DNA of 64,000 nt from CAKMZU01 sp965248335 (GTDB lineage Bacteria; Pseudomonadota; Gammaproteobacteria; Pseudomonadales; DT-91): assembly GCA_965248335.1 (NCBI GenBank), contig CBDFIY010000002.1, positions 124,001 through 188,000 of the forward strand, given 5' to 3'. The translations under genes and the position numbers were made by a program. Below, piece after piece: positions 47,138 to 55,621 of this stretch; the first letter of the stretch is position 1; every line of letters starts with the position of its first letter. A model generated the notes under the pieces. The model saw only the letters and a list, made by a program, of their open reading frames with translations, searched no databases and had not been told where the DNA came from.

Positions 47138-47197
47138 TATATATTGGTTGAACTTAGTTGATGATTTGATAACAAACAGTTAGTTATTAACGCCTGA

Positions 47198-47211
47198 GTC
47201 AACAGAACCTA
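47198..47211 (+). repeat. Solo IS5-family end fragment
   Basis: GTCAACAGAACCTA matches 14 of 14 bases of the right inverted repeat of the IS5-family element at 54805-55621. No transposase sequence lies beside it. It is probably the relic of an excised or deleted IS5 copy, now just upstream of a small secreted-protein gene. Confidence 0.6.
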
Positions 47212-47218
47212 AGTGTCC

Positions 47219-47509
47219 ATGTCAAAGAAAGTTTTTATTTTATCCCTTGTAATGAGTGCTTGTGTTGATGCGGGCTATACTTCTCCCTTCTCGCCATGGG
47301 TAGCTACAGCCTTATCTTGCTTGTGCTGCCCATGTTTTGCTTACGATGACTGTCGTCAGCCAAACAGGGATCAAGATACTTGCAGCGCTGAAGCGCAAGG
47401 TAAGATTGTTACAGAGGAACCTGATGGAGGCGCTAGTAAAAAACCTCTGATACTAGGCGGGGGTTTTGGTGCGCCTTCAGTTGTTATTGTAGCCGATGGC
47501 AAACATTAA
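47219..47509 (+). CDS. Small Cys-rich secreted protein of unknown function
   Basis: A 96-residue protein beginning MSKKVFILSLVMSACVDAGY. The hydrophobic N-terminus suggests a signal peptide with cleavage near VDA or lipidation at the Cys in MSAC. The mature part has a cluster SCLCCPCFAYDDC, five Cys in thirteen residues, and a C-terminal GGGFGAPSVVIVADG. I do not recognise it; the Cys cluster could bind metal or form disulfides. The ATG at 47219 is preferred over a GTG at 47213. It lies directly downstream of the IS5 end relic and the 21-bp repeat, so its promoter may be of mobile-element origin. Confidence 0.5.
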   Translation: MSKKVFILSLVMSACVDAGYTSPFSPWVATALSCLCCPCFAYDDCRQPNRDQDTCSAEAQGKIVTEEPDGGASKKPLILGGGFGAPSVVIVADGKH

Positions 47510-47555
47510 CGTACACGACGACAACGCAATGAAACTGGGCACTCAAAGAAAGCAG

Positions 47556-47816
47556 TTACCCTTTGTTTTCATGCGCAATATCAAAAAGTTTAACCACTTG
47601 CACTTCGTTTTCATGTGCTAGTGGTTTTTCACCAAGAACAGGCTGGTTGACTCGCGTTTTAACTTCTTTTTGATTTGGCTGGTCACTCAGCTCTTCTTTA
47701 AAGCCACAGGATACGCATTCACGAAAACGCACCTGCTTCTCATCATCAAACATCACCAACTTATCCATCTGGTGACATTCAGGGCATGTTGCCCCTGCAA
47801 TAAAACGCCTTTTCAT
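47556..47816 (-). CDS. yheV: YheV-like putative zinc-ribbon protein
   Basis: An 86-residue protein matching the YheV (DUF2387) family. It begins MKRRFIAGATCPECHQMDKL and carries a second Cys pair in ECVSCGFKEEL, so two CxxC motifs likely bind zinc. The last 40 residues are hydrophilic and variable. The function is unknown. It overlaps prlC by four bases (ATGA), so it is translationally coupled to the oligopeptidase gene, a pairing also known in pseudomonads. The tail, with KTRVNQPVLGEKP, retains the conserved QPV-like segment. Confidence 0.85.
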   Translation of the reverse strand: MKRRFIAGATCPECHQMDKLVMFDDEKQVRFRECVSCGFKEELSDQPNQKEVKTRVNQPVLGEKPLAHENEVQVVKLFDIAHENKG

Positions 47817-49942
47817 TTTTTGATTAAACCTGAGTGCCTTAAAAGGGCGCTAGTATCCGGTTTTCTTCCCATAAATGCAAAAAAGGCCTCGTCCATAGGG
47901 CGAGATGCACCTTGTGAGAGAATTTCATTAACGAATGTCTGCCCTGTTTTTTTGTCAAAAATGCCGTTTTTTTCGAACTGACTAAACACATCGCTTGATA
48001 AAACTTCAGCCCATTTATAGCTGTAATACCCTGCAGCATAACCGCCAGCAAAAATATGAGAAAAACCATTTTGGAAGCGATTTGACGGTGGGGGCATGAG
48101 TAGAGACGTGTCACGCCTCACCGAATCTAACAGTGCCTGAACTTGGCTTGTATTGGGTGCCTCTGTTAGGGCATGCAGTTTTATATCAAAGATTGCAAAT
48201 TCAAGCTGTCTGAGCATGGTGTAGCCTTGGTTGAAATCACGGGCTTTTAACAGCGCATCTAGCAACTCTGGTGGGAGTGGTTTGTGTGTGTCAATGTGCG
48301 ATGAGATGAGAGAAAGCACTTTAGGCTCCCAGCACCAGTTTTCCAGTAGCTGGCTCGGCAGCTCGACCGCATCCCACTCGACGCCAGAAATACCGCCAAT
48401 ACCCTGAATATCAACGGTCGTTAACATGTGATGGAGTCCGTGGCCAAACTCATGAAACAAGGTTTGTACTTCTCTATGAGAAAGCAGCGCAGGTTTCCCT
48501 TTTGCACCCTGACGAAAGTTGGTTGTTAAAAAAGCGACGGGGATTTGCTGTGCTCCATCTTTAAATTGGAAGCTGCTTCTCGCACCACTCATCCAGGCGC
48601 CTTGTTTTTTAGCATCGCGAGCATAGAGATCAAAATAAAATTTAGCGATAACTTTTTTATTTTTTTCTACCTGAAAAAGTCTGACATCTTTATGGTAGGT
48701 ATCAAAATGGGTAATTTCAGTAATATGGATATCGAATAGACGATTCACGAGTGTGAAGAGCCCTTCAAGCACTTTATCTGCCGGAAAATATTGACGAATG
48801 ACCTCCTCAGAAAGAGAGAAGTATTGCTCACGATACTTTTCACTAACGAAGCCGAAGTCCCAGGCTTGTAAGTCAGTAATCCCCAATGCCTCTTTGGCAA
48901 ATGCACGTAGGGTCACTATTTCTTTTTCAGCGAAAGGTTTGGTTTGTTTACCTAAGTCATTCAAGAAACTGAGAACTTCAGGTACGTCTTTTGCCATTTT
49001 AGCGGCGAGAGAATTATCTGCGTAGTGATTAAATCCGAGCAGATTTGCAGCGTCGAGCTTGAGCGCAAGTATCTCATCAATAATCGTTGCATTATCAAAT
49101 TGTTTGCCCTCTGTGCTCTGATCAGATGCTTTGGTGTTAGAGGCGGTATAGATTTCTTCGCGGAGTTCCCTGTTTTCTGCATAGGTTAAAACGGCGTGTA
49201 CGCTGGGATAATCAATGCCAAGTAAATACCCTTTTTTATGGCTGTCCTCTGCTTTTTGCTTAAAAAGTGCAAGGTTCGCTGCCGGTATGCCTTTAAGAAT
49301 CGTGAGATCTAAGATGTGCTTCTGGTAAGCCTTGGTTGCATCGAGGATATTATTATTAAAGCGTTGACTAAGCTCGCTTAAGCGCATTTGAATGGTTTTG
49401 AAGCGTGTTTTATTTTCCGTTTTAAGCCCTACGCCCGATAAATTAAGATCCTGCAGTTGAAGTGTTACCCACCGAAGTTGTATGGGTTTTAAGCTTAACG
49501 ATTGAAGGGATTCAATATGTTGAAAAAGAGCCGTATCTTGTGCGGCTTCAGTATAAAAAGCGGAAAGTTTTGGCAGGCAGGTTTCATAGGCTTTACGCAA
49601 AGCCTCAGTATCTTTAACGGCATTAAGGTGGCTAATAGGCGAAAAGAAATCATTAAGGTTTTTATAAATGGTCTGTAATGGGTAGGCAAAATTATTCCAA
49701 CTCACGGACTCAATCGCTTTTAGTTTATTGAGCTGGACACGAGAGTCGTCGAGTAATCTGTCGAGGTCTTTTTCAATGTTTACAGGGTTGATTGTCGTAA
49801 ATGTGGGGAGGTCTTTAATCATGCGCGTTTTTGCCTTTTTGTTTTTTACGAAGAGATCAGTCATCAGTTCTTGATGAGTGCGTATTTGGTGTTCAGTGAT
49901 GACTCCCAGATTAGGCGGAGGTGTAGGAGGTGTGTCGAACAT
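47813..49942 (-). CDS. prlC: Oligopeptidase A (M3 metallopeptidase)
   Basis: A 709-residue cytoplasmic zinc peptidase that degrades short peptides and cleaved signal peptides. The zinc site is TLFHEFGHGLHHMLT (HExxH), followed by SGVEWDAVELPSQLLENW with the downstream Glu ligand. YYSYKWAEVLSSDVFSQFE and GASRPMDEAFFAFMGRKPD at the C-terminus are typical of PrlC. It is slightly longer than the 680-residue E. coli protein at the N-terminus, where MFDTPPTPPPNL is an unusual Pro-rich lead. It overlaps yheV by four bases downstream. The upstream spacer contains MITE copy B and separates it from the divergent carbonic-anhydrase-like gene. Confidence 0.95.
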   Translation of the reverse strand: MFDTPPTPPPNLGVITEHQIRTHQELMTDLFVKNKKAKTRMIKDLPTFTTINPVNIEKDLDRLLDDSRVQLNKLKAIESVSWNNFAYPLQTIYKNLNDFFSPISHLNAVKDTEALRKAYETCLPKLSAFYTEAAQDTALFQHIESLQSLSLKPIQLRWVTLQLQDLNLSGVGLKTENKTRFKTIQMRLSELSQRFNNNILDATKAYQKHILDLTILKGIPAANLALFKQKAEDSHKKGYLLGIDYPSVHAVLTYAENRELREEIYTASNTKASDQSTEGKQFDNATIIDEILALKLDAANLLGFNHYADNSLAAKMAKDVPEVLSFLNDLGKQTKPFAEKEIVTLRAFAKEALGITDLQAWDFGFVSEKYREQYFSLSEEVIRQYFPADKVLEGLFTLVNRLFDIHITEITHFDTYHKDVRLFQVEKNKKVIAKFYFDLYARDAKKQGAWMSGARSSFQFKDGAQQIPVAFLTTNFRQGAKGKPALLSHREVQTLFHEFGHGLHHMLTTVDIQGIGGISGVEWDAVELPSQLLENWCWEPKVLSLISSHIDTHKPLPPELLDALLKARDFNQGYTMLRQLEFAIFDIKLHALTEAPNTSQVQALLDSVRRDTSLLMPPPSNRFQNGFSHIFAGGYAAGYYSYKWAEVLSSDVFSQFEKNGIFDKKTGQTFVNEILSQGASRPMDEAFFAFMGRKPDTSALLRHSGLIKK

Positions 49943-50063
49943 ATTAACATCCTTGTTTGGAAACCGTTAGATGGCGGTGAGCAAGTACACCATCTCAAAA
50001 GGTTTGTCTGGTAATAGATTCTACCTTCGTCACTCTCTCGAAGGTTGGAATCCAATGACTATA

Positions 50064-50169
50064 CCCATCGGAATTGGGGATGCAAGAAGGTGGCAAGCGA
50101 GCGAATCCTCATGAGTTTACAGTCCGTAAGTGCCGTGGGCAACGCCCTTGCATCTTCAAGTGTGATGGG
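50064..50169 (-). repeat. MITE-like palindromic repeat, copy B (106 bp)
   Basis: CCCATCGGAATTGGGGATGC at one end and CTTGCATCTTCAAGTGTGATGGG at the other (the latter split across two blocks), TA on each side. It is in the orientation opposite to copy A and lacks about 13 bases of one hairpin arm (compare copy D). It sits in the spacer between divergent prlC and the gamma-carbonic-anhydrase gene. Confidence 0.85.
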
Positions 50170-50296
50170 TAAAAAAGGCATAAAACTAAACCCGACAGCC
50201 AGATTAAAATGATGTACTAGGTAAGTACATTCAAGCTGGCTGGTTGTTTCATCATAGCTGGCGCATAATGCTTTGCATATTTAATGGAGCTAAGTT

Positions 50297-50851
50297 ATGG
50301 CACATATCGATAATGATTATTCTATTCGTTCTTTTAATGGGTTGAAACCAAAGATTGGTGAGCGTGTATTTATTGACCGAACAGCTGTTGTGATTGGCGA
50401 TGTTGATATTGGCGATGATAGCTCTATATGGCCACAATGTGTGTTGCGTGGCGACATGCATAGCATCAAGGTAGGTCAACGTACCAGTATTCAAGATATT
50501 ACGCTTTGTCATGTTACACATGCCGGGGAGTTCAATGAGGAAGGGTATCCTCTAGCGGTAGGTGATGATTGCACCATTGCACATCACGTTACCTTGCATG
50601 GCTGCACCATTCATAGCCGTGTTTTAATCGGCATGGGGGCAACCGTTATGGATGGCGTTGTTATTGAGGATGACGTGGTGGTTGGTGCGGGCTCTTTGGT
50701 GCCACCGGGCAAGCGGCTGGTGTCCGGTTTTTTATACGTTGGTGTACCGGTGAAGAAAATACGACCGCTAACCGATAAAGAAACAGCTTTTTTCACTTAT
50801 TCAGCAAATAATTATAGAAAACTGAAAGACAAATATTTATCACAGGATTGA
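50297..50851 (+). CDS. Gamma-carbonic-anhydrase-family hexapeptide protein (YrdA-like)
   Basis: A 184-residue left-handed beta-helix protein of the YrdA/PaaY group. Hexapeptide repeats run through VVIGDVDIGDDSSIWPQCVLRGD and GDDCTIAHHVTLHGCTIHSRVLIGMGATVMDG. The three zinc-type histidines are visible in CHVTHAGEF and AHHVTLHG. Members bind zinc; carbonic anhydrase activity is variable and unproven in YrdA itself. In E. coli, yrdA lies next to aroE and tsaC; here those genes are about 6 kb away across IS insertions, so the ancestral neighbourhood may have been broken. Its 3' end overlaps the convergent HAD gene by 12 bases. Confidence 0.9.
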   Translation: MAHIDNDYSIRSFNGLKPKIGERVFIDRTAVVIGDVDIGDDSSIWPQCVLRGDMHSIKVGQRTSIQDITLCHVTHAGEFNEEGYPLAVGDDCTIAHHVTLHGCTIHSRVLIGMGATVMDGVVIEDDVVVGAGSLVPPGKRLVSGFLYVGVPVKKIRPLTDKETAFFTYSANNYRKLKDKYLSQD

Positions 50852-51730
50852 GGCTACTGGTTTTCGACAGGCTTTAGTGATTTCTAGAGCCCATGGGTTA
50901 CCTTGCTTAATGAGAGCCTGTAAGCCAGCGTCTTGTGTGTGCGTGTTGAAGAAGTGGCAAAGCTGCTTCATGGCCTCTTCAGGGTTAAATGCCGTTTTCT
51001 GATTAGTGGTAATCAGCACCGGTAAAAATTCAATCGTTGAAAATTTGCGCATTATATCTGCCGCATGATTAAGGTGTTTGATCTTGTCATCCAAGAAGAC
51101 TATTTGATTGTGGATAGTGCAACAGCTCGATGCAAGTAAATGTTCAAGCGCCTGACCTTTCGTTTGGCTCTGTCCAATGGTATACAGACCTTCTTTGATA
51201 AAAAATTTCACATTCTTTGTTGTATTAATCGGTGAAAAACGGATGTTAACTTTTTTCAGTTGACCTAGCGTTACGTCAGCAACATTTGGACCTCTTGCTG
51301 TAAATCCGAGTACTGTTGCCCCGTGATTTTTTAAATGCTCAATCCAGCTTGACAGGGCTTCGTCGGTGAGTACAAGGTTGATGTGTTTGTACAATTCAGT
51401 GAGTACGGGGTCTATATAATCGCTAGCTTGTTGGACAGTGATCCCTTTTTCCTTTGCAATGTGCGCTTTTAGGAAATAAAACATGTCTGATGTACCTAAA
51501 AACTCGCCAGGCTTTTGTTTGATTAAAGTTTCATCAAGGTCGAGTAAAATTAGGGTTTTTGATAAGTCGGGCTGTTTTGTTAGTTGTGCCTCCATTTGCG
51601 TTACAATGTGATTGCTGCTGATACGAAGTATATTGTTATTCGGCGGTGGCGGCGCCGCTTGCGATAAACTGGCACAAAGTAGCGACAAAAATAAAAATGT
51701 TTTGACTGGAAGTGTGATACAAGCCGGCAT
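50840..51730 (-). CDS. Exported HAD-like protein (DUF2608 type)
   Basis: A 296-residue protein with a signal peptide (about residues 1-25, ending LLCASLSQA) and a HAD-type first motif KTLILLDLDETLIKQ, in which DxDxT supplies the catalytic Asp. HGATVLGFTARGPNV provides the second motif, and the late NQIVFLDDKIKHL with its acidic pair provides motif IV. This set and order match DUF2608, a family I associate with Legionella, Coxiella and other host-associated bacteria; function is unknown beyond probable phosphatase activity. An exported HAD acid phosphatase is a reasonable inference. It has no obvious operon partner, and MITE copy C lies upstream. Confidence 0.75.
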   Translation of the reverse strand: MPACITLPVKTFLFLSLLCASLSQAAPPPPNNNILRISSNHIVTQMEAQLTKQPDLSKTLILLDLDETLIKQKPGEFLGTSDMFYFLKAHIAKEKGITVQQASDYIDPVLTELYKHINLVLTDEALSSWIEHLKNHGATVLGFTARGPNVADVTLGQLKKVNIRFSPINTTKNVKFFIKEGLYTIGQSQTKGQALEHLLASSCCTIHNQIVFLDDKIKHLNHAADIMRKFSTIEFLPVLITTNQKTAFNPEEAMKQLCHFFNTHTQDAGLQALIKQGNPWALEITKACRKPVASIL

Positions 51731-51891
51731 GGCGATTTTTTACCCATAAAAACTTTACGACTGATTGGAATCAAATTAAGAAAAAGAATTCAATATTTTT
51801 TAATGTTAATAATTATTTTGTGATTTCATATGAAAAGGTGTGGCGACGTCCCGAGATTTCAAGCAATAAATCTTATTGAGCGGGATGTATA

Positions 51892-52011
51892 CCGATCACC
51901 CTTGAAGATGCAAGGGCGTTGCCCGCGCTCGCTCACCCCGATCATTTACTGACTGTAGGTGATCGGGGATTCGCTCGCTTGCCGCCTTATTGCATCTCCA
52001 ATTCCGATGGG
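51892..52011 (+). repeat. MITE-like palindromic repeat, copy C (120 bp)
   Basis: Begins CCGATCACCCTTGAAGATGC and ends CCAATTCCGATGGG, with TA on each side. The central arms CTCACCCCGATCA and TGATCGGGGATTCG pair, giving the best-preserved hairpin of the family. The CCG terminus is the one seen in the 21-bp forms. Confidence 0.87.
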
Positions 52012-52013
52012 TA

Positions 52014-52405
52014 TATACCCTATGTAACCATTTTAAAAATATTCTCAGCCTTTAACAGTAGTGGGTGTAAATATGCCAGGTTTCTTGATTGCTTGACCAT
52101 TTTTTGGTTCTGGTCTTTTTGTTTTGTAAGCGCACACTAGATGATACTGTGCGTTAATTTATGCACCTATTGTTGGTTCAAGAAAAATTTTTTAGAGGGG
52201 TTTATATGAGGGTGGCTAATTTTTTAATGTAAAAAATAGAGCGAGAAAGAATAAGTTTATTTATTTGTCGTGCCATGAAAATGTTGTTGTTAGTAGTAGG
52301 CAGGTTTGGCTTGCGCGCACGGGTAGAGCAGATATGGATATCGAGGATGGATGAAGAACTCGCGACAAAAAATATTTGTAGCGAGTTCTAATGTACTCGT
52401 TGAAA
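52014..52405. other. Gene-free region downstream of MITE copy C
   Basis: About 390 AT-rich bases in which no convincing gene or RNA is seen. A short open frame starting inside the repeat (51919-52140) has no ribosome-binding site and is considered chance. Confidence 0.4.
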
Positions 52406-53245
52406 TTATAGTGAGTATACTTGAGTGATAGGTGTAACAGGCGTTTTTTGGTTAGTGTAAATTTTCTCTTCTAGGGCATCGGTTGCTCTATGAATTGAGC
52501 TTACAGTAGAGTAAAAATAAGCACCGGCACCTACGATGGCAGCAATTCCTCCAACGGCAAGACCAATCGCAACAGCGATAAGGGTTTTACCTTTTGCGCT
52601 TTCTTTCGCAGCTGCTTGAGCAGCACTCGTAATACCCTCGTGTGTCAAGTTGGCAGCAGCTTCTTGTTTAGTAATGAATCCAGCTTGTTTAGCAGATTCT
52701 GCCGCTATGTGTTTGCTGAGTTCATCGATGGTTGAGACGTTTAGATAGAAAGCTTTTTCGGCCGCTATATATTGAGTTAGCTCTTTAGATGTAGCCAATT
52801 TTGCAATCTTGGCTTGCTCTTCTGCGTAGACTGTTGAAACCAACTGTTTAAAGCTTATAGAGTTGTTCGCTAAACTCTCTTTTAATAAGTCAGCGATTTG
52901 ACTAGCATTAAGCGTGTCATGAGCATTGGTCATTATGTTTGCAATCTGCTGACTGGAAAGCTGGCTTGAGTCGTTTATAAGCTCAGAAATTTGAGTGCTG
53001 GAAAGGTGCTTGATATCAGCGATAAGTTTGTTTGCATGATCGGTTGTCAAAGGCAAAGGCGTTGAGCTGTCTAACCATGTATTGGCTTGGTCGCTGGTGA
53101 TATGGCCGTCATGTGGTGGAGTCACTTCCTTAGGTGGAGTCACTTCCTTAGGTGGAGTAATTGTTGTTTCTTGGGTAGCAAAAACTGAACTCTGAATAAG
53201 AAAGGCGGATATTAATGTAAAAATTGATATATACTTTTTAATCAT
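52406..53245 (-). CDS. Exported repeat-motif protein with C-terminal membrane anchor
   Basis: From the ATG at 53245 the protein is 279 residues. It has a signal peptide (MIKKYISIFTLISAFLIQSS followed by VFA), a Pro-rich duplicated linker (TPPKEV twice, then TPPHDG), and a region of short degenerate repeats: LSSTQISELI, LSSQQIANIM and LNASQIADLL, all fitting L-x-x-x-Q-I-x-x-L/I. A helical Ala-rich region follows, then one strong hydrophobic segment near the C-terminus (TLIAVAIGLAVGGIAAIVGAG). The likely topology is an envelope protein anchored by its C-terminus with a long periplasmic coil. The duplicated linker is encoded by tandem 18-base repeats near 53105-53155. No family is recognised. 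Confidence 0.65.
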   Translation of the reverse strand: MIKKYISIFTLISAFLIQSSVFATQETTITPPKEVTPPKEVTPPHDGHITSDQANTWLDSSTPLPLTTDHANKLIADIKHLSSTQISELINDSSQLSSQQIANIMTNAHDTLNASQIADLLKESLANNSISFKQLVSTVYAEEQAKIAKLATSKELTQYIAAEKAFYLNVSTIDELSKHIAAESAKQAGFITKQEAAANLTHEGITSAAQAAAKESAKGKTLIAVAIGLAVGGIAAIVGAGAYFYSTVSSIHRATDALEEKIYTNQKTPVTPITQVYSL

Positions 53246-53388
53246 TTTATAGATTTCCAAAAAATAGTAGAAGGTTTTCACGCGCTAAACATTTACTTTT
53301 ATAACGTGCACGTAGTTATTGTGTGTTTTTTGACATATATCTATATAGAAAAGTTTCATTAAATTTTTCTGTATTTTATTGGTTCTGA

Positions 53389-54656
53389 CAGGGCTTCCTA
53401 GCACTTTTTGATCAGTACAAAGTTTAAGCTGTCATATAATACGAAGTCCTTGAAAAATTCAATATTAAAATAGTCAATTTCTCATACCTATTGTCAAAGA
53501 TAGTTTTCTGCCATCCAAACACCATGAATATATCTGCATGTACAGCCTCAATAAGAGATCCGCGACAAGGCATCAATCAAAAACACAGCCTTGAAAGCCT
53601 CCTTCTAATCGTTTTTTCATCAATAATAAGTGGTTATGATAGCCCTAACAGCATGTCTAATTTTGCAGCTATGAAGCTTGACTGGCTGCAGAAGCATACA
53701 GATATCGAATCTGCTCCCTGTGCAGAAACATTACGGCTTTTACTTGCATGCATAAGACCAAGAGATTTGATTGAAGGGTTTACGACATTCGTTTCAAGTT
53801 TGCAGGGTGAATCTACAGGAGATGTTATTTCATTAGACGGCAAAACGATGCGAGGAACAAGGCACAATGGTCGAGAAGCCATCCATGTTATTAGTGCATG
53901 GTCTCAAAGCCGAGGCCTGACGCTGTGCGCCCTCGAATCAGAAGGAAAGAAAAATGAAATCAAAACTTTGCCGAAGCTTATCGACAGAATTGAGGTAAAA
54001 AATGCCACTATTACCATTGATGCGATGGGATGCCAAAAAGAAATCGCAAAAAAGATTATTGAAAAAGAAGCTGACTATTTTCTGCAACTGAAAGGTAATC
54101 AGCAGGGGTTGCTGGAAGAAATCCAAGCTTTTCATCACAAGCTTGAACGTGATGGTTATGAAGAAAATAAGACCTCATATTTTGAGGAGGCGAATAAAGG
54201 GCATGGTCGATTAGAGATAAGGAAATATCAGCACTTTGAATTAACAGACTGGGTAGATAAGGCTAAACCTTGGAGCGGCTTGAGTTCGGCTGTGCGTGTT
54301 GAGCGGCATCGGTCTTCAAATAAAGGGGAGTCTAAAGAAGTTTCCTGGTATATTAGCTCACGCTCTCCTGATGCAAAGCATGCGGCGAAAGCCATTAGGG
54401 GACACTGGGAAATAGAAAATAAACTGCATTGGCGGTTAGATGTTACTTTTAAAGAAGATGACTGCCAGCTTCATTCCGCTGGGCTCAATATTGCTACAAT
54501 AAAGCGTCACTGTATGAATTTGTTAACACTTAATGATCAAAGCAAAAAGGGTATGAAACATCGAGTTATGGGGTGTGCAATTAATGATAAATACAGAGAG
54601 AAAATGCTTTTCTCCGGTCAATTTATGCACTGATCAAAAAGTGCTAGGAGGCCCTG
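53389..54656 (+). mobile_element. ISAs1-family insertion sequence, copy 2 (1268 bp)
   Basis: Same ends as copy 1 (CAGGGCTTCCTAGCAC... and ...GTGCTAGGAGGCCCTG). It is flanked by the direct repeat ATTGGTTCTGA, 11 matching bases, on both sides. It is inverted relative to copy 1. The identical length and nearly identical sequence indicate recent transposition. Confidence 0.93.
53524..54633 (+). CDS. ISAs1-family transposase (copy 2)
   Basis: The same DDE transposase as copy 1: DPRQGINQKHSLESLL at the N-terminus, DGKTMRGT and TIDAMGCQ with the two Asp, and HWEIENKLHWRLDV with the Glu. The ATG at 53524 gives 369 residues; a TTG at 53491 would add 11. The one visible amino-acid difference from copy 1 is Leu for Phe in LRLLLACIRP. 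The frame is intact from end to end, so this copy could supply active transposase. Confidence 0.93.
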   Translation: MNISACTASIRDPRQGINQKHSLESLLLIVFSSIISGYDSPNSMSNFAAMKLDWLQKHTDIESAPCAETLRLLLACIRPRDLIEGFTTFVSSLQGESTGDVISLDGKTMRGTRHNGREAIHVISAWSQSRGLTLCALESEGKKNEIKTLPKLIDRIEVKNATITIDAMGCQKEIAKKIIEKEADYFLQLKGNQQGLLEEIQAFHHKLERDGYEENKTSYFEEANKGHGRLEIRKYQHFELTDWVDKAKPWSGLSSAVRVERHRSSNKGESKEVSWYISSRSPDAKHAAKAIRGHWEIENKLHWRLDVTFKEDDCQLHSAGLNIATIKRHCMNLLTLNDQSKKGMKHRVMGCAINDKYREKMLFSGQFMH

Positions 54657-54804
54657 ATTGGTTCTGACTGTCTTTTATGGAAGGTTTCTCTTGTGCGAAG
54701 TTTTGTAGGGTTTGTGAATAATAGTTTTTTTATTTTTAAATTAAATTAAATTTTAATGTTTTTAGTGTGTGTTTAATTTTTTTATGTTAAGCCTTGCTGG
54801 CTAG

Positions 54805-55621
54805 GTTCTGTTGACGTAGCGCATCTGGGGTATAATCAGCGATTTTATAATGATGAATCACATACATTTAACTGATGAAGAATGGCTAAGCATCTACAGT
54901 ATTTTGAAGCAAATAAATGGCATCCGTGTTGGTAATCAAGAGAAAACAAAGCGCTTTGTGAATGCTGTATTATGGATTCTACGTACAGGTGCCCAGTGGC
55001 GAAATTTGCCTAAGGGGTTTGGTAATTGGAATAGTATTTTCAAGCGTTTTTCCAGTTGGTGCCAGAAACTTGTATGGGATAAGCTCCTTTCATCAGAGAG
55101 TCAATCGGCTGATTTACAACATGTTTCTATTGATAGCACGGTTAATCGGGCACATGCTTGTGCGGCAGGAATGAAAGATAGTAACGCAAACAATGAGGCT
55201 CTTGGTCGATCAAAAGGCGGCTTTGGAATAAAGGTACATGCCGTGTCTGATGCGTTAGGTTTGCTACTCAAATTTATTCTAACTCCGGGACAAGATTCCG
55301 ATATTGGTCAGGCTGAAAATTTAGTGGAGGGCATCGATGCTGAAGCAGTTTTAGCCGACAAGGGATACGATTCAAATGTGTTCGTTAATTTCCTTACTGA
55401 TAAAGGCATTGAAGCGGTAATACCACAAAAATCTAATCGAAAGGAGCCAAGATCATGTGATTATTGGCTATATAAGGAACGTCACGGTGTTGAATGTATG
55501 TTTGGTAAAATGAAACATTACCGGCGGATGGCGACAAAATATGAGAAAAAGGCAACAAATTACATGGGTATCCTTGCATTTTGCGCCACATTACTCTGGT
55601 TGAGATGAACGTCAACAGAAC
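54805..55621 (+). mobile_element. IS5-family insertion sequence (about 817 bp)
   Basis: Perfect terminal inverted repeats GTTCTGTTGACGT and ACGTCAACAGAAC flank the transposase gene. CTAG occurs at both outer sides (54801-54804 and 55622-55625), consistent with a duplicated 4-bp target (or TA if the ends are drawn two bases further out). It lies 148 bases from ISAs1 copy 2, marking this interval as an insertion hot spot. Confidence 0.9.
54850..55608 (+). CDS. IS5-family transposase (single frame)
   Basis: A 252-residue IS5-family (IS427/IS1031-like) transposase. The N-terminal LTDEEWLSIYSIL and VLWILRTGAQWRNLPKGFG are the family's DUF4096 region. The DDE core shows VSIDSTVNRAH (Asp), AVLADKGYDS (Asp) and RHGVECMFGKMKHYRRMATKY (Glu). 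Many relatives need a programmed frameshift, but here both domains are in one uninterrupted frame. The protein begins ATGATGAAT; either of the two Met could be used. The element appears complete. Confidence 0.93.
   Translation: MMNHIHLTDEEWLSIYSILKQINGIRVGNQEKTKRFVNAVLWILRTGAQWRNLPKGFGNWNSIFKRFSSWCQKLVWDKLLSSESQSADLQHVSIDSTVNRAHACAAGMKDSNANNEALGRSKGGFGIKVHAVSDALGLLLKFILTPGQDSDIGQAENLVEGIDAEAVLADKGYDSNVFVNFLTDKGIEAVIPQKSNRKEPRSCDYWLYKERHGVECMFGKMKHYRRMATKYEKKATNYMGILAFCATLLWLR

Noticed and set aside
51919..52140. Open frame of about 73 codons on the plus strand
   Set aside because: It starts inside MITE copy C and its residues come largely from the repeat and AT-rich flank.
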